DNA of 5,672 nt from Nitrospira sp. (lineage in GTDB: Bacteria > Nitrospirota > Nitrospiria > Nitrospirales > Nitrospiraceae), in the NCBI GenBank assembly GCA_029858925.1, contig JAOUEB010000105.1:1-5672 (forward strand), given 5' to 3'. How positions within the stretch are numbered: position 1 is the first letter of the stretch; every line of letters starts with the position of its first letter. Under the pieces are notes generated by a model that was given only the letters and a program-made list of their open reading frames with translations, was not told where the DNA came from and made no database searches. Made by a program: the position numbers and the translations under genes. Shown here piece after piece: positions 1 through 5,672 of this stretch.

Positions 1-768
1 CTGATAATTCCGATACTCCTCCCCACGGCTTGCCAGCGCTTGCTCCTCCGCCGGTGGAATGCCGGTGACTTTCAGCAGCAGCGCACCCATAAGAATCGGC
101 CCAATCCAGGTCAATAACCAGCCGGGCGCTCCCATCGTCATGACGACATACGAGCACCAGTGCAGCCATTCAAAGAAATAATTGGGATGGCGTGAGTAGC
201 GCCACAGGCCATCCCGGCACACACGATCGTGGTTCCGTGGATCGGCGCGAAAGTGCGCGAGCTGCCGGTCGGCCCTCGTCTCACCGGACACCGCGACACC
301 CCAGATCAACAACCCAACCATTTCGATCAGTGCGGTCGGGGGTCGGGGGTTCCAGAGCAGCACCAAAAACGGCACGGAGAAGGCCGCCACGGCCACGGCT
401 TGCAGCTGAAAGTACGTGAACATCTTGGCCGGCTCCGAATCCCCCCATTCCTTGCGCAGGCGTTGATAACGGGCGTCTTCCGGTTTTCCGATCACGCGAT
501 CGAAGAGAATGGAGCGTCCCCGCCGTCCCGCATAGAACACCACCAGCATCGCCGTGAGCATCGTCCGCTCAATCCCGGTGTCAGCTTGGGTGGTATACCA
601 GAGCACCGCCGCCATGAGCCCCATGCTCCATCCGACATCCGCGATGGAGGCATTCCGCACTCGCCGCTGCAGCGCCCAGAGCCCCGCCATGACGACCGCC
701 ATCACGAGATAGACGATCACAACAAGGGACAAGGGGTCCGATTCAGTTATCCCGGTTTCTGGTCCCAT
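1..768 (-). CDS. DUF1295 / steroid 5-alpha-reductase-like integral membrane protein (3' end outside window)
   Basis: I translated the minus strand from an ATG at 766-768; the frame stays open for 256 residues to the left edge, so the C-terminus is missing. An in-frame TGA lies shortly upstream, so this is the first possible ATG, and a purine-rich AGGTAGGA precedes it. Hydrophobic stretches at about residues 13-31, 47-59, 68-80, 120-139, 146-162 and 201-232 indicate a multi-pass membrane protein. The family hallmark is visible: SIADVGWS near residues 41-48, then GLWRYSRHPNYF at 187-198 followed by a tryptophan/histidine-rich helix, as in DUF1295 and the related isoprenylcysteine methyltransferase/steroid-reductase fold. 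The last visible residues (EEYRNYQ) match the usual region near the family C-terminus, so probably only some 10-30 residues are missing. The substrate is unknown; members are loosely described as lipid- or steroid-reductase-like. It follows the SDR gene by 12 nt and is likely cotranscribed with it. Confidence 0.88.
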   Translation of the reverse strand, partial: MGPETGITESDPLSLVVIVYLVMAVVMAGLWALQRRVRNASIADVGWSMGLMAAVLWYTTQADTGIERTMLTAMLVVFYAGRRGRSILFDRVIGKPEDARYQRLRKEWGDSEPAKMFTYFQLQAVAVAAFSVPFLVLLWNPRPPTALIEMVGLLIWGVAVSGETRADRQLAHFRADPRNHDRVCRDGLWRYSRHPNYFFEWLHWCSYVVMTMGAPGWLLTWIGPILMGALLLKVTGIPPAEEQALASRGEEYRNYQ

Positions 769-780
769 TATTCCTACCTT

Positions 781-1686
781 TCAGGCTTGACGAACTGCGG
801 GCTCAAAATCCCATACATCGACTTCTCGCTGTGTCCGACCGGCCAACCAAGTACGGAACCCTGGAATGGGAAACGACAGCAGCCTCTGGATCTTATCGCA
901 CCTCATGGAAAGATCCGCGGGCCGCGGAGCGCCTCGGTGGTCGCGTGACGAGCCCCGCACAAGCCGCCCGGTTAATGCCGGATACCAGGGCAGCAAGGCT
1001 TCTCCGATCTCCCAGCGTGAGAGCCGTTCACTTCCTCCCAGGTGATAGAGGCCGGGCTGTTCCTGTTGGGCCAGTTCCCAGATCGCCCTCGCGATCACAC
1101 CGGCCGGAAGGGGGCAACGGAATTCGTCTGCATAGAGCGTGACGTCCTTGCCGGACCTGGCTGTCCGGCACATATCTTCGACAAAACTCCGATCCCCGTG
1201 CTGCGACGTTCCCGCCGTCAGCACGATCCGCACCACCGTGTGACGTGGATTGTCCAGCACCACTCGCTCGGCTTCGAGTTTCGTTCGGCCGTAGACATTG
1301 ATCGGGGCCGGCTCATCCCCCTCGCGATACCAGCCTTGCCGGCCATCGAACACTTCCCCGCTCGAAAGAAAGATGCAGGGGATCTCTTTCGACAGTCTTG
1401 CCAGATGGGCAGTCGCATGGACATTCACCCGGCGGGCATTCTCCGGATCCTGCTCACAGTCTTTTGTGCGGCTCAAGGCCGCGCAATGGATGACGAGATC
1501 CGGCTTCAGTCTCTGGAATTCCGCTGTCACGGCAGCGTGGTCGGTAAGATCGAGCGCGGCGCGGGCCATCCCATGCACGTCCCAGCCGGGCGCCCATCGC
1601 CCAGCCGTCTTGATGAGATACTGCCCGATCAGTCCCGCCGCGCCGGTGACGATCGCGCGAGGCGCCCTAGCGCGAACAGACGTCAT
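781..1686 (-). CDS. RmlD-like extended short-chain dehydrogenase/reductase (NAD(P)-dependent sugar-nucleotide reductase family)
   Basis: The 301-residue protein has the extended-SDR layout. An N-terminal Rossmann strand carries the dinucleotide motif TGAAGLIG (residues 14-21). An acidic D46 follows in ALDLTD, then HCAA (67-70), the active-site strand FLSSGEVFDG (S108/S109) and the catalytic YGRTK with Y132 and K136. The C-terminal half (GLYHLGGSERLSRWE, later RPADLSMRCDKI) resembles RmlD, the dTDP-4-dehydrorhamnose reductase family. Length is typical for RmlD (about 290-300). No other rml or polysaccharide gene is visible, so rhamnose synthesis is not supported by context and the true substrate is open. 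The start is uncertain: ATG at 1684-1686 is chosen, but a TTG at 1690-1692 is in frame and adds two residues; neither has a good Shine-Dalgarno. The gene lies 27 nt after ettA and 12 nt before the DUF1295 gene, suggesting a shared transcript. Confidence 0.88.
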   Translation of the reverse strand: MTSVRARAPRAIVTGAAGLIGQYLIKTAGRWAPGWDVHGMARAALDLTDHAAVTAEFQRLKPDLVIHCAALSRTKDCEQDPENARRVNVHATAHLARLSKEIPCIFLSSGEVFDGRQGWYREGDEPAPINVYGRTKLEAERVVLDNPRHTVVRIVLTAGTSQHGDRSFVEDMCRTARSGKDVTLYADEFRCPLPAGVIARAIWELAQQEQPGLYHLGGSERLSRWEIGEALLPWYPALTGRLVRGSSRDHRGAPRPADLSMRCDKIQRLLSFPIPGFRTWLAGRTQREVDVWDFEPAVRQA

Positions 1687-1713
1687 GCTCAATGAGATGA
1701 ATGGTGAATGTGG

Positions 1714-3396
1714 CTATTGGCGCGTCAGCTTCCGGTATCTGATCCGATGGGGCTGGTCGGCATCCTTGCCCAGCCGTCTTTTTCTGTCCGCTTCGTACTC
1801 GCTGTAGTTGCCCTCAAACCAGACCACCTTGCTGTCACCTTCGAAAGCCAGAATATGCGTCGCGATGCGGTCAAGAAACCACCGGTCGTGGCTGCTGATG
1901 ACGGCGCAACCGGCAAAATTCTCCAGTCCCTCTTCCAGGGCGCGGAGCGTATTCACATCCAAATCGTTCGTCGGCTCGTCCAGGATGATGAGATTCGCGC
2001 CTTCTTTCAGCATGCGGGCCAGGTGGACACGATTGCGCTCGCCGCCTGACAGGTCCTTCACCTTCTTCTGTTGATCGGTCCCGGCAAAGTTAAAGCGCGC
2101 GCAGTAGCCGCGGGCATTGACCTCGGTCTTGCCGAGCTTCACCGTGTCCTGGCCTTCGGAAATGATTTCGTACACCGTCTTGTTCCCATCCAAACTGCGG
2201 TCTTGATCGACGTAGCCGAGCTTGACCGTCTCGCCGATCTTGATCGACCCGGCATCCGGCTTTTCTTTGCCGATGATCATCTTGAACATGGTGGTCTTGC
2301 CGGCGCCGTTCGGCCCGATCACGCCGACAATCCCGCCCTTCGGCAGGCTGAACTGCACATTTTCATAGAGCAGGTTGTCGCCGAATGCCTTGCCGATCCC
2401 CTGGGCCTCCACCACGATGTCGCCCAGCCGTGGCCCTGGCGGAATGTAAATCTCCAGATCCTCCGCCACATTGTCCTGCCGTTGGTTGACCAATTCCTCA
2501 TAGCGATTCAAGCGCGCCTTGCCCTTGGACTGACGGGCTTTGGGCGACATTCTGATCCATTCCAGCTCGTGCTCCAGCGTCTTTTTGCGCTTCGACTCTG
2601 TCTTCTCTTCCTTCTCCAATCGATCCTTTTTCTGCTCCAGCCAGGACGTGTAATTGCCCTGAAACGGAATGCCATGGCCGCGATCCAATTCCAAAATCCA
2701 TCCGGCTACGTTGTCGAGAAAATACCGGTCGTGGGTCACGGCGATGACCGTGCCCTTGTATTGCTGCAAGTGCTGCTCAAGCCACTGGACGGACTCGGCA
2801 TCGAGATGGTTCGTCGGCTCGTCCAGCAAAAGAATATCGGGCTCTTGGATCATGAGGCGGCAGAGCGCGACGCGCCGCTTCTCGCCGCCTGAGAGGGTGC
2901 CGACTTTCTGATCGGCCGGCGGGCAGCGCAAGGCATCCATGGCGTGGTCGAGCTCGCTTTCCAATTCCCAGCCGTTGGCGGCCTCGATCTTCTCTTGCAG
3001 CTGCGCCTGCTTGTCGATGAGCTTTTCCAGTTCGTCGGGAGAGGCCTCGCCCATCTTGTTGCTGACGTCCTCATATTCCTTGATCAGGGCGACAAGTTCT
3101 TTCTTGCCCTCCTCGACCACTTCCTTGACCGTCTTGTTGGGATCGAGCTGCGGCTCCTGTTCCAGCAACCCAACGCTGTAGCCTTTCGATCGGGTGATCT
3201 CGCCCGTGTAATTGGGATCCACGCCCGCGATGATCTTCAACAGCGAGCTCTTGCCAGAACCGTTCAAGCCCAGCACGCCGATCTTCGCGCCGTAGTAGAA
3301 GCCGAGATAGATCTCCCGCAACACCTGTTTCTTCGGCGGATAGACCTTGCCGACGTTAACGAGTGAGAAAATGACTTGTTTGTCGTTGGTTGCCAT
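1714..3396 (-). CDS. ettA: Energy-dependent translational throttle protein EttA (ABC-F ATPase)
   Basis: The 560-residue protein closely resembles E. coli EttA (about 555 residues) along its length. It is a soluble, tandem ABC ATPase with no membrane segments. ABC1 has Walker A GLNGSGKS (43-50), signature LSGGE (168-172), Walker B with catalytic E193 in DEPTNHLD, and H-switch H222. A charged insertion at about 95-150 is the family's arm element. The charged linker at about 240-325, including [16 protein letters not shown], is the P-site tRNA interaction motif, followed by [12 protein letters not shown]2 has Walker A GPNGAGKT (361-368), signature LSGGE (449-453), E474 in DEPTNDLD, and H503. All catalytic residues are present. 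In E. coli, EttA binds the ribosomal E site and gates entry into elongation according to the ATP/ADP ratio; that role is inferred here by homology. ATG at 3394-3396 is preceded by AGGGGA at 3401-3406 with a 4-nt spacer. It is probably the first gene of a three-gene unit. Confidence 0.97.
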   Translation of the reverse strand: MATNDKQVIFSLVNVGKVYPPKKQVLREIYLGFYYGAKIGVLGLNGSGKSSLLKIIAGVDPNYTGEITRSKGYSVGLLEQEPQLDPNKTVKEVVEEGKKELVALIKEYEDVSNKMGEASPDELEKLIDKQAQLQEKIEAANGWELESELDHAMDALRCPPADQKVGTLSGGEKRRVALCRLMIQEPDILLLDEPTNHLDAESVQWLEQHLQQYKGTVIAVTHDRYFLDNVAGWILELDRGHGIPFQGNYTSWLEQKKDRLEKEEKTESKRKKTLEHELEWIRMSPKARQSKGKARLNRYEELVNQRQDNVAEDLEIYIPPGPRLGDIVVEAQGIGKAFGDNLLYENVQFSLPKGGIVGVIGPNGAGKTTMFKMIIGKEKPDAGSIKIGETVKLGYVDQDRSLDGNKTVYEIISEGQDTVKLGKTEVNARGYCARFNFAGTDQQKKVKDLSGGERNRVHLARMLKEGANLIILDEPTNDLDVNTLRALEEGLENFAGCAVISSHDRWFLDRIATHILAFEGDSKVVWFEGNYSEYEADRKRRLGKDADQPHRIRYRKLTRQ

Positions 3397-3400
3397 ACAT

Positions 3401-3406
3401 TCCCCT
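3401..3406 (-). promoter_or_regulatory. Shine-Dalgarno of ettA
   Basis: The minus strand reads AGGGGA here, with only 4 nt (ATGT) before the ettA ATG. The same string AGGGGAATG recurs at 3442-3450 further up the leader, so the leader carries two Shine-Dalgarno-like boxes and only the proximal one suits ettA. Confidence 0.6.
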
Positions 3407-3427
3407 ATCTAGCTAGTGATCTACCGC

Positions 3428-3471
3428 TGCGCTGAACAGCGCATTCCCCTTCAGAAATTGGCGCAAGCGCC
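3428..3471 (-). promoter_or_regulatory. Two tandem short hairpins in the ettA leader
   Basis: Two GC-rich inverted repeats lie 16 nt apart in the presumed 5' leader of ettA. The one nearer the gene has 7-bp arms (TGCGCTG/CAGCGCA, 3428-3434 and 3437-3443). The distal one has 5-bp arms (GGCGC/GCGCC, 3460-3464 and 3467-3471). Both have a 2-nt centre, so a real RNA loop would need to open one base pair. Neither is followed by a T-tract, so they do not look like intrinsic terminators. A leader-structure role is inference only. Confidence 0.35.
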
Positions 3472-3473
3472 GA

Positions 3474-3495
3474 CTAGCGGGCTGCGGAAAAACTC
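3474..3495. repeat. Degenerate copy of the palindrome's terminal arm
   Basis: The plus-strand 22-mer here, with core GCTGCGGAAAAACTC, matches the reverse complement of the palindrome's right arm (3658-3679, core GATGCTGAAAAAGTC) at 17 of 22 positions by hand alignment. Both contain TAGC, GG, TGC, GAAAAA and TC in register. It could be a remnant of another copy of the same element, or the end of a related family. It lies 57 nt from the intact element. Confidence 0.4.
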
Positions 3496-3528
3496 GGTGT
3501 ATACATTGCCTGCCTGTAAAGTCTTACA

Positions 3529-3546
3529 TATGGCACGGATGCCATA
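3529..3546. repeat. Small perfect inverted repeat TATGGCA-N4-TGCCATA
   Basis: A perfect 7-bp inverted repeat with a 4-nt CGGA centre sits just outside the large palindrome, in the region upstream of ettA. The size and symmetry fit either a small hairpin or a dimeric repressor site. No regulator can be named from the sequence, and chance is possible. Confidence 0.3.
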
Positions 3547-3552
3547 ATAACC

Positions 3553-3676
3553 GCAGGATGCTCAAAAAGGCCATCCAGCAAGGCCACAGCGAGCGAAGAG
3601 GCGAGGCGTACGCGTCGGTACGTTGAGCCTCTGAGCGATGCGAGAACGCCGCTGGGGGACTTTTTCAGCATCCTGC
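3553..3676. repeat. 124-bp palindromic intergenic element (REP/MITE-like), possible bidirectional terminator
   Basis: The element is symmetrical about 3614.5. Its 17-bp outer arms (GCAGGATGCTCAAAAAG and CTTTTTCAGCATCCTGC) are complementary at 16 of 17 positions. Conserved inner blocks CCAGC/GCTGG and GAGGC/GCCTC follow, and a central stem CGTAC-GCGTCG-GTACG closes it. Each strand has a GC-rich stem followed by CTTTTT, so it could terminate transcription both ways. It separates the HugZ-like gene from ettA, both read on the minus strand, and its right end overlaps the first gene's stop codon by one base. It encodes no transposase. From memory, very similar elements are scattered through Nitrospira genomes; that recollection is unchecked. 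Confidence 0.8.
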
Positions 3677-4482
3677 TACAGCGAATGCAGGACTGGGTGT
3701 CCGGTCTTCGCCTGCGCGGCCAGACCAGCCAGACCCGCTCTGACTTCTGATGCGTTACGCACTGAATTGGTAAACGCTACACGCCCGCCCTGCATCCGGC
3801 CGGGAGTGGTGAGCCGAAGATGAAACCCAAACCGATCCAGTGCGGTCACCGTCGCCTGCTGCGCGTCCACATTGCCTAACGCACGGGCCAGTGCCAACAG
3901 TGTCTCCGCTTGCTCTGTATTGAGCTCGCGGATCAGGTTCGCGGCCTCGTCCGCAAGCGGGTCCACGGCCGCCCCTACATAGTCAGCCGGCACGACCCAG
4001 CCCATCGACCCAAACCCTCCGACAAAGTAAATCTCCGCGATGTCCATGCGGAAGAAATCGAAGTCCTGGAAGTCCACCCAGTAGGAGGCGTTGGCATGGC
4101 GTTCCAGGTAGCACGCGCGAACCTCGGCGTTGTTCTCTTTCGGCACTTTGGTCACCGAGCCCATCAAAGTCACCCTGGCCGCCCCAAGTGGATCGATCCT
4201 GCTCTCAGGCGGAGTCACCAGTAAGCTGGCGCGTGGATCGCCCAGGAGGTTTTGCGTATGCATCGCCATCGTGCTGATGAGAAAGACCGGTTGCCCCTGT
4301 GCATCCAACCCGTAGGGCATGACCGACCCGAAGGGCCAGCCTGGCTGCTTGCGTGAGAGGGTCGAGAGACTGCCTGTCTGCTGCAAGTACACCAGTGTCT
4401 TGGCCCGCTCAGCATGGGTGGGTTCAGGAACATCAGGACCGTCTGAATCGGGCCCGCTGTTATGTTGTCGTGATGAGGACAT
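3676..4482 (-). CDS. HugZ-like FMN-binding split-barrel protein with C-terminal DUF2470 domain (pyridoxamine 5'-phosphate oxidase-related)
   Basis: The 268-residue protein begins with a hydrophilic tail of about 20 residues. It continues with a PNPOx-like split barrel at about residues 24-165: LVYLQQTGSLSTLS, then GLDAQGQPVFLIS, MHTQNLLGDPRASLLV (74-89), ARVTLMGSV, and the family block YWVDFQDFDFFRMD...VGGFG (VGGFG at 154-158). A DUF2470 domain follows at about 175-258, ending in ALDRFGFHLRL and RVAF. This order is that of HugZ haem-utilisation proteins and related glutamyl-tRNA-reductase-binding proteins. Haem binding or degradation is inferred from family only; no haem-uptake genes are nearby. 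The DUF2470 block usually reading MN-x-DH has LNTEQ instead. The start is ATG at 4480-4482, because a longer GTG-initiated frame to 4641 adds 53 residues with no family character. No strong Shine-Dalgarno is seen. The stop codon abuts the palindrome. Confidence 0.85.
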   Translation of the reverse strand: MSSSRQHNSGPDSDGPDVPEPTHAERAKTLVYLQQTGSLSTLSRKQPGWPFGSVMPYGLDAQGQPVFLISTMAMHTQNLLGDPRASLLVTPPESRIDPLGAARVTLMGSVTKVPKENNAEVRACYLERHANASYWVDFQDFDFFRMDIAEIYFVGGFGSMGWVVPADYVGAAVDPLADEAANLIRELNTEQAETLLALARALGNVDAQQATVTALDRFGFHLRLTTPGRMQGGRVAFTNSVRNASEVRAGLAGLAAQAKTGHPVLHSL

Positions 4483-4708
4483 AAATGACCGTGCGCCGAT
4501 ACTCCATAAATAGAGTGACACCTTACCCTGGATCTGCTGAACATTTCCACTGAGAGCGCGATCAGCGTGGAGAATTCTGGGCGAGGCCGGCACACGTGCC
4601 CCAGAAGGAAGGACGCCGGGGCAACAAACCCCTCCGGCCACGGCTCTGCAGTCTTGTGCCCCGCGCTGTTCAAAACCCTATATGAATGTGCGCCTTGATC
4701 GCTAAATC

Positions 4709-4752
4709 TTGACATTCGAGGGATAGGATTTTGCAAATACTCTTATGCAAAT
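4709..4752 (+). promoter_or_regulatory. Promoter/operator candidate of the antitoxin-toxin operon
   Basis: A consensus -35 box TTGACA lies at 4709-4714. No good -10 follows at 17 bp; the best, GCAAAT at 4733-4738 with an 18-bp spacer, matches only three positions. The heptamer TGCAAAT occurs at 4732-4738 and again at 4746-4752, 14 bp apart, and the first lies within the palindrome TTTGCAAA (4730-4737). These repeats flank the antitoxin start, which is where AbrB-fold antitoxins commonly bind to repress their own operon. The operator role is inferred. Confidence 0.4.
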
Positions 4753-4975
4753 CACCGTCACTGAAAAATGGCAGGTCACCATTCCCAAGCCGTTGCGCAA
4801 GCAGCTTGGTCTTCATCCAGGGCAAGTTTTGGACATGAGGGCTGAGCGGGGTCACTTGGTCGCCAGCAAGGCCGCTGAGCTCGACGCTGTCGAGCGGGCC
4901 TACGGAATTCTTCGCCTCGGCCACTCCACGGACCGAATCCTCACCTCCTTACGCGGCAAAGCCGACGCAGTGTGA
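4745..4975 (+). CDS. AbrB/MazE/SpoVT-fold antitoxin (VapB-type)
   Basis: The 76-residue protein opens with the swapped-hairpin DNA-binding domain of the AbrB/SpoVT superfamily: ITVTEKWQVTIPKPLRKQLGL followed by HPGQVLDM and a short strand ending LVASK (residues 1-43). The remaining 30 or so residues (ERAYGILRLGHSTDRILTSL) form the tail that in this family wraps and inhibits the toxin. Its stop overlaps the toxin start by 4 nt (GTGA), the standard arrangement for a translationally coupled pair. The ATG at 4745 lacks a well-placed Shine-Dalgarno: the purine-rich GAGGGATAGGA ends about 16 nt upstream, so the message may be leaderless or have a long spacer. Expected roles are toxin neutralisation and operon autorepression. 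Confidence 0.9.
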   Translation: MQITVTEKWQVTIPKPLRKQLGLHPGQVLDMRAERGHLVASKAAELDAVERAYGILRLGHSTDRILTSLRGKADAV

Positions 4976-5337
4976 TCACCGCCATCGACACCAACGTGCT
5001 GCTCGATGTGTTCGGAGCTGACCCCATCTTTGGAGTTCGTTCAAAAGCCGCTCTTCGTGCCTGTCTCCGCGAGGAACCAGTGCTTGCCTGCGAAGTGATG
5101 TGGGCGGAAGTCGCCGGCTTCTTTCCGACACCGGAGGCTGCCCAAGACGCGATGGAGGAATTAGGCGTCGCCTTTAGTGCACTTGATCAAGGAGCTGCGC
5201 TCACCGCGAGCACCGCATGGAAGCACTATCGGAAGAGAGGCGGCACACGCACTCGCATGGTAGCCGATTTTCTGATCGGCGCACATGCCCTCATCCAGGC
5301 GAATCGCCTGCTCACACGCGACCGCGGGTTCTATTGA
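4972..5337 (+). CDS. PIN-domain ribonuclease toxin (VapC-type)
   Basis: The 121-residue single-domain protein fits VapC length. PIN-domain acidic residues are all visible: D6 in AIDTNVLLDVF, E46 in MWAEVAGFF, D99 in VADFLIGAHA, and D117 in LLTRDRGFY; these coordinate Mg2+ in the family. VapC toxins are endoribonucleases that cleave tRNA or rRNA; the target cannot be read from sequence. The start is GTG at 4972-4974, overlapping the antitoxin TGA, and places the first catalytic Asp at the usual residue 4-6. The gene appears intact, so the module is plausibly functional. No other gene follows it closely; a 254-nt gap leads to the next one. Confidence 0.92.
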   Translation: MITAIDTNVLLDVFGADPIFGVRSKAALRACLREEPVLACEVMWAEVAGFFPTPEAAQDAMEELGVAFSALDQGAALTASTAWKHYRKRGGTRTRMVADFLIGAHALIQANRLLTRDRGFY

Positions 5338-5385
5338 ACTTATTTCCGCACACTTCAGATCCGTAACGCGAGCCTCGAATAAACA

Positions 5386-5412
5386 GGGTGGTGCCCATGC
5401 AGCCACCTATTA
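5386..5412 (+). terminator. Weak terminator-like hairpin after the toxin gene
   Basis: GGTGG-TGC at 5387-5394 pairs with GCA-G-CCACC at 5399-5407, giving an 8-bp stem with one bulged G and a CCAT loop. It is followed by TATTATAA rather than a proper T-tract, so termination would be weak. It lies about 50 nt past the toxin stop, the expected place. Confidence 0.28.
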
Positions 5413-5531
5413 TAACCTTCGAGTGAGTAACCAGTCCCTCTTACCTTGCATCGAGTTGTCCGAAGCCCCTGTCTTCCTGAACAGAATCCAGACCCTCGCC
5501 GCTACAGGCTACCCTCCGAGACCCTGCCGCC

Positions 5532-5560
5532 TTGAGAGGCACTCCACTTTGCGGTATGGT
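5532..5560 (+). promoter_or_regulatory. Sigma70-type promoter candidate for the TIR gene
   Basis: TTGAGA at 5532-5537 (5 of 6 consensus) and TATGGT at 5555-5560 (4 of 6 consensus) are separated by exactly 17 bp. A start of transcription near 5567 would leave a leader of about 25 nt carrying the AGGA at 5580-5583. The position relative to the TIR start supports it, though matches of this quality also occur by chance. Confidence 0.5.
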
Positions 5561-5591
5561 ACCCTCCGATTTCCTACTTAGGATGCTTCAG

Positions 5592-5672
5592 ATGCCGACC
5601 GTCTTCTTGAGCTATTCGCGTGAGGATCTACCGCTCATCGAGCGGCTTCAGGCACAGCTCACGAGTCATTCC
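5592..5672 (+). CDS. TIR-domain protein, N-terminus only (continues beyond window)
   Basis: Only 27 codons are present. The translation begins MPTVFLSYSREDLPLIERL, which is the first beta strand, the box-1 motif (F-L-S-Y-S-x-x-D) and the start of helix A of bacterial TIR domains. ATG at 5592 is preferred because AGGA at 5580-5583 lies 8 nt upstream; an in-frame ATG at 5583 would add MLQ but has that box overlapping it. Bacterial TIR domains often hydrolyse NAD+ or make signalling nucleotides, and many serve as effectors in anti-phage systems, while others occur as N-terminal modules of WD40, TPR or NTPase proteins. The catalytic glutamate, the partner domains and thus the function lie outside the window. 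It follows the toxin-antitoxin pair on the same strand but after a 254-nt gap with its own promoter candidate. Confidence 0.8.
   Translation, partial: MPTVFLSYSREDLPLIERLQAQLTSHS

Noticed and set aside
229..948. Plus-strand open frame of 239 codons at the left side
   Set aside because: It is a shadow of the minus-strand DUF1295 gene and the 3' end of the SDR gene. The translation is low-complexity His/Arg/Pro-rich and unlike a real protein.
1042..1695. Plus-strand open frame of 217 codons opposite the SDR gene
   Set aside because: It is antisense to a well-supported SDR frame, is rich in Arg and Pro, and has no family resemblance.
2071..2892. Long plus-strand open frame of 273 codons opposite ettA
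   Set aside because: It lies wholly antisense to a certain ettA coding frame and has no recognisable domain. Long antisense frames are expected in GC-rich coding sequence.
3507..3530. Possible ettA promoter on the minus strand (TTTACA with TATACA nearby)
   Set aside because: The two boxes are only about 11 bp apart. The alternative -35 with acceptable spacing (AAGACT) is a poor match, so no ettA promoter is called.
3474..3671. Minus-strand 65-codon frame through the palindrome
   Set aside because: It is generated by the palindromic repeat itself. Such translations are often annotated as hypothetical proteins but have no independent support.
4483..4641. N-terminal extension of the HugZ-like protein from a GTG at 4639-4641
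   Set aside because: The extra 53 residues show no family similarity, no signal peptide and no good ribosome site. The ATG at 4480-4482 fits the family length better.
4215..4736. Minus-strand 173-codon frame overlapping the HugZ-like gene start
   Set aside because: It is out of frame with the supported gene over most of its length, and its composition (Ser, Arg, Trp, Cys, His) is typical of a shadow frame.
5285..5581. Plus-strand 98-codon frame from within vapC to just before the TIR gene
   Set aside because: It starts inside the toxin gene in another frame and has no domain. It also crosses the hairpin and promoter candidates, so it is probably non-coding.

Overview
This 5.7 kb window looks like the chromosome of a GC-rich bacterium, most likely a member of the genus Nitrospira or a close relative. 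The evidence is moderate. The EttA and SDR proteins do not fix the lineage. However, a 124-bp palindrome at 3553-3676 matches, as far as I remember, a dispersed intergenic element common in Nitrospira genomes. I could not search to confirm this.

Left half, minus strand (1-3396): three genes run in one direction with short gaps of 27 and 12 nt, so they probably form one transcription unit. They are ettA (an ABC-F translation factor), an RmlD-like extended short-chain dehydrogenase, and a DUF1295 / steroid 5-alpha-reductase-like membrane protein that runs off the left edge. The ettA leader contains two small hairpins and a degenerate copy of the palindrome's terminal arm.

Middle, minus strand (3397-4482): the large palindrome sits between the ettA leader and an upstream HugZ-like flavin-fold protein gene (pyridoxamine-phosphate-oxidase-like barrel plus DUF2470). 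The palindrome begins exactly at that gene's stop codon and probably acts as a transcription barrier between the two units.

Right part, plus strand (4745-5672): after a 262-nt divergent intergenic region comes a two-gene toxin-antitoxin module. It encodes an AbrB/SpoVT-fold antitoxin and a PIN-domain VapC toxin, overlapping by 4 nt (GTGA). Past a 254-nt spacer with a reasonable sigma70-type promoter, the first 27 codons of a TIR-domain protein begin at the right edge. The toxin-antitoxin pair next to a TIR gene suggests that an accessory or defence-type region starts here, but the window ends too early to identify it.

No tRNA, rRNA, CRISPR array or transposase gene was seen. No gene-free stretch exceeds 300 nt. 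I found no clearly undescribed system. The most promising leads are the TIR gene at the edge and the palindrome whose end coincides with a stop codon.
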